A DNA stretch of 64,000 nt from an uncultured Lachnospiraceae bacterium (lineage in GTDB: Bacteria > Bacillota > Clostridia > Lachnospirales > Lachnospiraceae), in contig URMK01000014.1 in NCBI GenBank assembly GCA_900548905.1, forward strand, positions 1 to 64,000. Direction: 5' to 3'. A model generated the notes under the pieces. It saw nothing but the letters and a program-made list of their open reading frames with translations. It made no database searches and was not told the origin of the DNA. Within the stretch, counting starts at the first letter, position 1, and each line of letters opens with the position of its first letter. Position numbers and translations under genes: made by a program. Shown piece after piece: positions 61,675-64,000 of the stretch.

Positions 61675-62140
61675 AATAAGAAAAATGGATCCCTCGGAAT
61701 ACGGTGTGCTTTCCGATTTCCTTTATGAAGCCATTTTTCAGAGAGATGACAATAACCGTTTGCCCAGATCCGTCATTCAGGAGCCGGCGCTGAGGATTTA
61801 CATAGAGGACTTCGGAAATAAGAAGGATGACCGTTGTTTGTGTGCGGTAACGGATAACCGGATCGTGGGGGCTGTGTGGACAAGAATTATTAAGGGATAC
61901 GGGAGCCTGGATGACAACACCCCGGAATTTGCCATTTCCATTTACCCGGAATACCGGGGGAAAGGAATCGGGATGGCATTGATGAAAAAAATGCTGGAGT
62001 ATCTGGAGCAGGAAGGATACGAAAAGGCTTCCCTGGCTGTGCAAAAGGACAATTACGCGCTTGGAATGTATCAAAAGGCAGGTTTTACAATCGTGGATGA
62101 AAACGAAGAAGAATACATAATGAGGATTGCTTTGAAGTAA
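61664..62140 (+). CDS. GNAT-family N-acetyltransferase
   Basis: A 158-aa protein. FAISIYPEYRGKGIGMALMK is the acetyl-CoA loop and NYALGMYQKAGFTIVDENEE the end of the fold. GGAGGAGAG lies before the ATG at 61664, inside the preceding gene. Substrate unknown. Confidence 0.87.
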   Translation: MAYEIRKMDPSEYGVLSDFLYEAIFQRDDNNRLPRSVIQEPALRIYIEDFGNKKDDRCLCAVTDNRIVGAVWTRIIKGYGSLDDNTPEFAISIYPEYRGKGIGMALMKKMLEYLEQEGYEKASLAVQKDNYALGMYQKAGFTIVDENEEEYIMRIALK

Positions 62141-62174
62141 CCGTCCAGACGGCCCTTTGTGAAGGAGTAGATGA

Positions 62175-62732
62175 ATGAAAAATTATGAAAGATCGTATCC
62201 CTGTTTCTCCCTTTGCGGGTTAAACTGTAGTCTGTGTCCCATGCACTTAAACCAGTATTGTCCCGGATGCGGTGGCGGAGAGGGGAACCAGCCATGCTCT
62301 TTTTTCCGCTGTGCAAGAGAGCATGGATCCTTGGAATACTGTTATATGTGCGGGAACTATCCCTGCGAAAAATATGAAAAAGTAATGGAATTCGATTCCT
62401 TTATAACACACCAAAATATGATAACCGACGGCCTGAAAGCCAGGCAGACAGGGATTGAGGCCTACCGGGAGGAGCAGGAGGAAAAGGCGGGAATACTGAA
62501 AGAACTTCTGGATAACTATAACGACGGACGCAGGAAAAACTTTTACTGTGTCGCGGTAAATCTGCTGGATCTACCGGATATCAAAGAAGCGATGCTCCAT
62601 ATCAGGACGGAAATAAAACCGGAATTTACGATGAAGGAGAAAGCATCTGCAGCTGCAGCGTATTTCCAGGAAGCGGCGGATAAAAAAGGCCTGGTATTGA
62701 AACTGCGAAAGAAACCCAAAGAAAAGAAATAA
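62175..62732 (+). CDS. DUF3795 cysteine-rich protein, long form
   Basis: A 185-aa protein. The N-terminal half carries the Cys pattern CFSLCGLNCSLCPMHLNQYC to CMCGNYPCEKY, probably a metal or iron-sulphur site. The C-terminal half is helical with no recognised motif and ends in a basic tail. AAGGAG precedes the ATG. It is the second DUF3795 gene in this array (the other is at 53271). Confidence 0.8.
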   Translation: MKNYERSYPCFSLCGLNCSLCPMHLNQYCPGCGGGEGNQPCSFFRCAREHGSLEYCYMCGNYPCEKYEKVMEFDSFITHQNMITDGLKARQTGIEAYREEQEEKAGILKELLDNYNDGRRKNFYCVAVNLLDLPDIKEAMLHIRTEIKPEFTMKEKASAAAAYFQEAADKKGLVLKLRKKPKEKK

Positions 62733-62743
62733 AGGGTAACGGA

Positions 62744-63106
62744 ATGGATATGTATAGCAAAGAGGTAAAAGAGCAGGCACTGGAAGTGATTGCTTCCGCT
62801 GTCGGAAGATGCGAAAAGATATGGCCTAAATTTGAAGAAGGGTCGTCACAGCATACTTTGCTTAAAAACAGGATAAAAGCTTTGTATATAGCAAAAGCAT
62901 TAATTGCCGGAGAAGGCAGGAATGAGGTATATACGAAAAGCGAATTGACACAGGCGCTTGCACCAATAACCTCCATCATCAGGAAATGTGAAAAAGCGCA
63001 GGGAAAATTTGAGGAAGGATCCTCACATTTTATCCGGTTTGGCCGGATGATAGACGCGATGGAAATTGCGAAAGCATATGTGTCCCTTGAAATAGAGAAG
63101 CGGTAG
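62744..63106 (+). CDS. hypothetical protein with an internal duplication
   Basis: A 120-aa soluble helical protein made of two copies of about 40 residues. CEKIWPKFEEGSSQHTLLKN in the first copy aligns with CEKAQGKFEEGSSHFIRFGR in the second, each ending in an (A/M)xxIAKA helix. Each half is probably a helical hairpin, together forming a four-helix bundle. An ATG two codons later is an alternative start. No family recognised. Confidence 0.65.
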   Translation: MDMYSKEVKEQALEVIASAVGRCEKIWPKFEEGSSQHTLLKNRIKALYIAKALIAGEGRNEVYTKSELTQALAPITSIIRKCEKAQGKFEEGSSHFIRFGRMIDAMEIAKAYVSLEIEKR

Positions 63107-63190
63107 GGTATATACCGGAGGTAACGGTGAGGTATCCTATACAAATAGATATCATCTTCGTCATTCAATGTGATGCAGACAGGAGCAGGA

Positions 63191-63985
63191 ATGAAAATTA
63201 CAGCATTGGTCGAAAACAAGAGCGAAGGACAGGCCAGTCCCAGGCATGGCTTATCCCTCTATATAGAAACGCAGAAGCATAAGCTGTTATTCGATTTGGG
63301 TCCGGATAATACATTGTTGAACAATGCGTCAGCAATGAATATTGATCTGACGCAGGTGGATACGGTTATCATTTCCCATGGGCATATGGATCATGGCGGG
63401 GCGCTGAAGCGTTTTCTGCAGGTGAATACGAAAGCACGGATTTATGTGCAGCGGTCGGCATTTGAACCGCATTACAGTAAATTCCTTTTCCTGAAAGCCA
63501 ACGTTGGCCTCGATGACAAGCTGAAAAACAATCCGCAGATAATAGTAATTGACGGGGATTATGAAATCGATGAGGAACTGAGTCTGTTTATTGTCGGGAG
63601 GCGGGATAAATGTTATTCCGAAGCGAATGATGCATTGTATAATAAGGACGGGAAAGATGATTTTCTCCATGAGCAGAATTTACGGATTCAGGAAAACAAA
63701 ACGGTAATTATAACAGGATGCGGACATACCGGAATTGTAAACATTATGGAAAGAGCCTCGGCATATAAGCCGCAGGTATGTATAGGCGGATTTCATTTAT
63801 TTAATCCGCTGACGAAGAAAACAGTGCCGGTTTCTTTATTAAGCAGTATCGCACAGGAATTGCAGAAATATGTGGGGACTCAGTTTTATACCTGCCACTG
63901 CACGGGGATGCGGGCATATCAGTTTTTGTCCCGCCGGCTGCCTGAAATGGAGTATCTGGCGTGCGGAAGAACCATTGAAATTTAG
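63191..63985 (+). CDS. MBL-fold metallo-hydrolase
   Basis: A 264-aa metallo-beta-lactamase-fold protein. The metal motif is SHGHMDHGG (about 62-70), and TGCGHTGIVNIMERA and TCHCTG supply the later ligands. The layout is that of the group with methanopterin-synthesis-like and cyclic-nucleotide phosphodiesterase-like members; no real beta-lactamase traits are seen. AGGAGCAGGA precedes the ATG at 63191. It is the last gene in the window. Confidence 0.85.
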   Translation: MKITALVENKSEGQASPRHGLSLYIETQKHKLLFDLGPDNTLLNNASAMNIDLTQVDTVIISHGHMDHGGALKRFLQVNTKARIYVQRSAFEPHYSKFLFLKANVGLDDKLKNNPQIIVIDGDYEIDEELSLFIVGRRDKCYSEANDALYNKDGKDDFLHEQNLRIQENKTVIITGCGHTGIVNIMERASAYKPQVCIGGFHLFNPLTKKTVPVSLLSSIAQELQKYVGTQFYTCHCTGMRAYQFLSRRLPEMEYLACGRTIEI

Positions 63986-64000
63986 TATGTTACTATACCG

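Overview
The window looks like a chromosomal segment from a gut-type Clostridia, most likely family Lachnospiraceae. Supporting signs are moderate G+C, strong AGGAGG ribosome-binding sites, tRNA genes without an encoded CCA end, and families common in that group (DUF4250, DUF4364, DUF6512, DUF1700, DUF1385, DUF3795, the DUF4130/radical-SAM pair, OadB/OadG). Genus cannot be fixed from the sequence. No phage, plasmid, CRISPR array, rRNA or transposase gene was seen.

Layout. 0-3.5 kb: a DUF1700 membrane protein, an Asn/Gln/Ser-rich 55-aa protein, an RlmL-type RNA methyltransferase, RdgB and a YfcE-type phosphodiesterase. 3.6-4.4 kb: six tRNA genes (Pro, Gly, Arg, His, Gln, Lys). 4.4-7.4 kb: DUF6512 protein, an alpha/beta hydrolase whose catalytic His appears replaced by Asn, a 28-aa membrane miniprotein and a HAD phosphatase. 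7.7-12.3 kb: a carbohydrate ABC importer (binding protein plus two permeases) behind a promoter with three evenly spaced LacI-type operator cores, followed by its probable LacI-family repressor. 12.4-16.1 kb: a membrane protein, then a VTT-domain protein and two overlapping GT4 glycosyltransferases resembling the glycolipid-anchor pair CpoA / diacylglycerol glucosyltransferase. 16.3-22.6 kb: nucleic-acid metabolism genes (DNA-repair-type radical SAM protein, DUF4130 partner, HPr-like protein, DinG-like helicase with N-terminal nuclease domain, endonuclease IV).

22.6-23.3 kb is a non-coding gap with five perfect DnaA boxes. 23.3-31.3 kb: GH13 enzyme, CutC, a low-complexity lipoprotein, a MATE-PAP2 operon and ClpB. 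31.3-32.9 kb: OadB/OadG sodium-pump subunits behind a leader with an upstream ORF and a terminator. 33-40.5 kb: DUF4250, 2-hydroxyacid dehydrogenase, polysaccharide deacetylase, RarA, D-lyxose isomerase, and a minus-strand run of malic enzyme, TIGR01212 radical SAM protein and DUF4364. 41-49.3 kb: an AlkZ-like pseudogene, a membrane-anchored EEP phosphatase, an orphan pilin, Rho with a long disordered insert, L31, DUF1385, PrmC and RF1.

49.6-64 kb is a one-directional array of short accessory genes: six GNAT-type acetyltransferase genes, two GNAT remnants, methyltransferase, HIT, ProC, Nudix, an aminoglycoside 6-adenylyltransferase-like protein, flavodoxin-like reductase, two DUF3795 proteins and an MBL hydrolase. 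It carries miniature inverted-repeat elements, one of which splits a GNAT gene. Three families of small palindromic repeats occur in gaps across the window. All calls were made by reading sequence and motifs; no database search was run.
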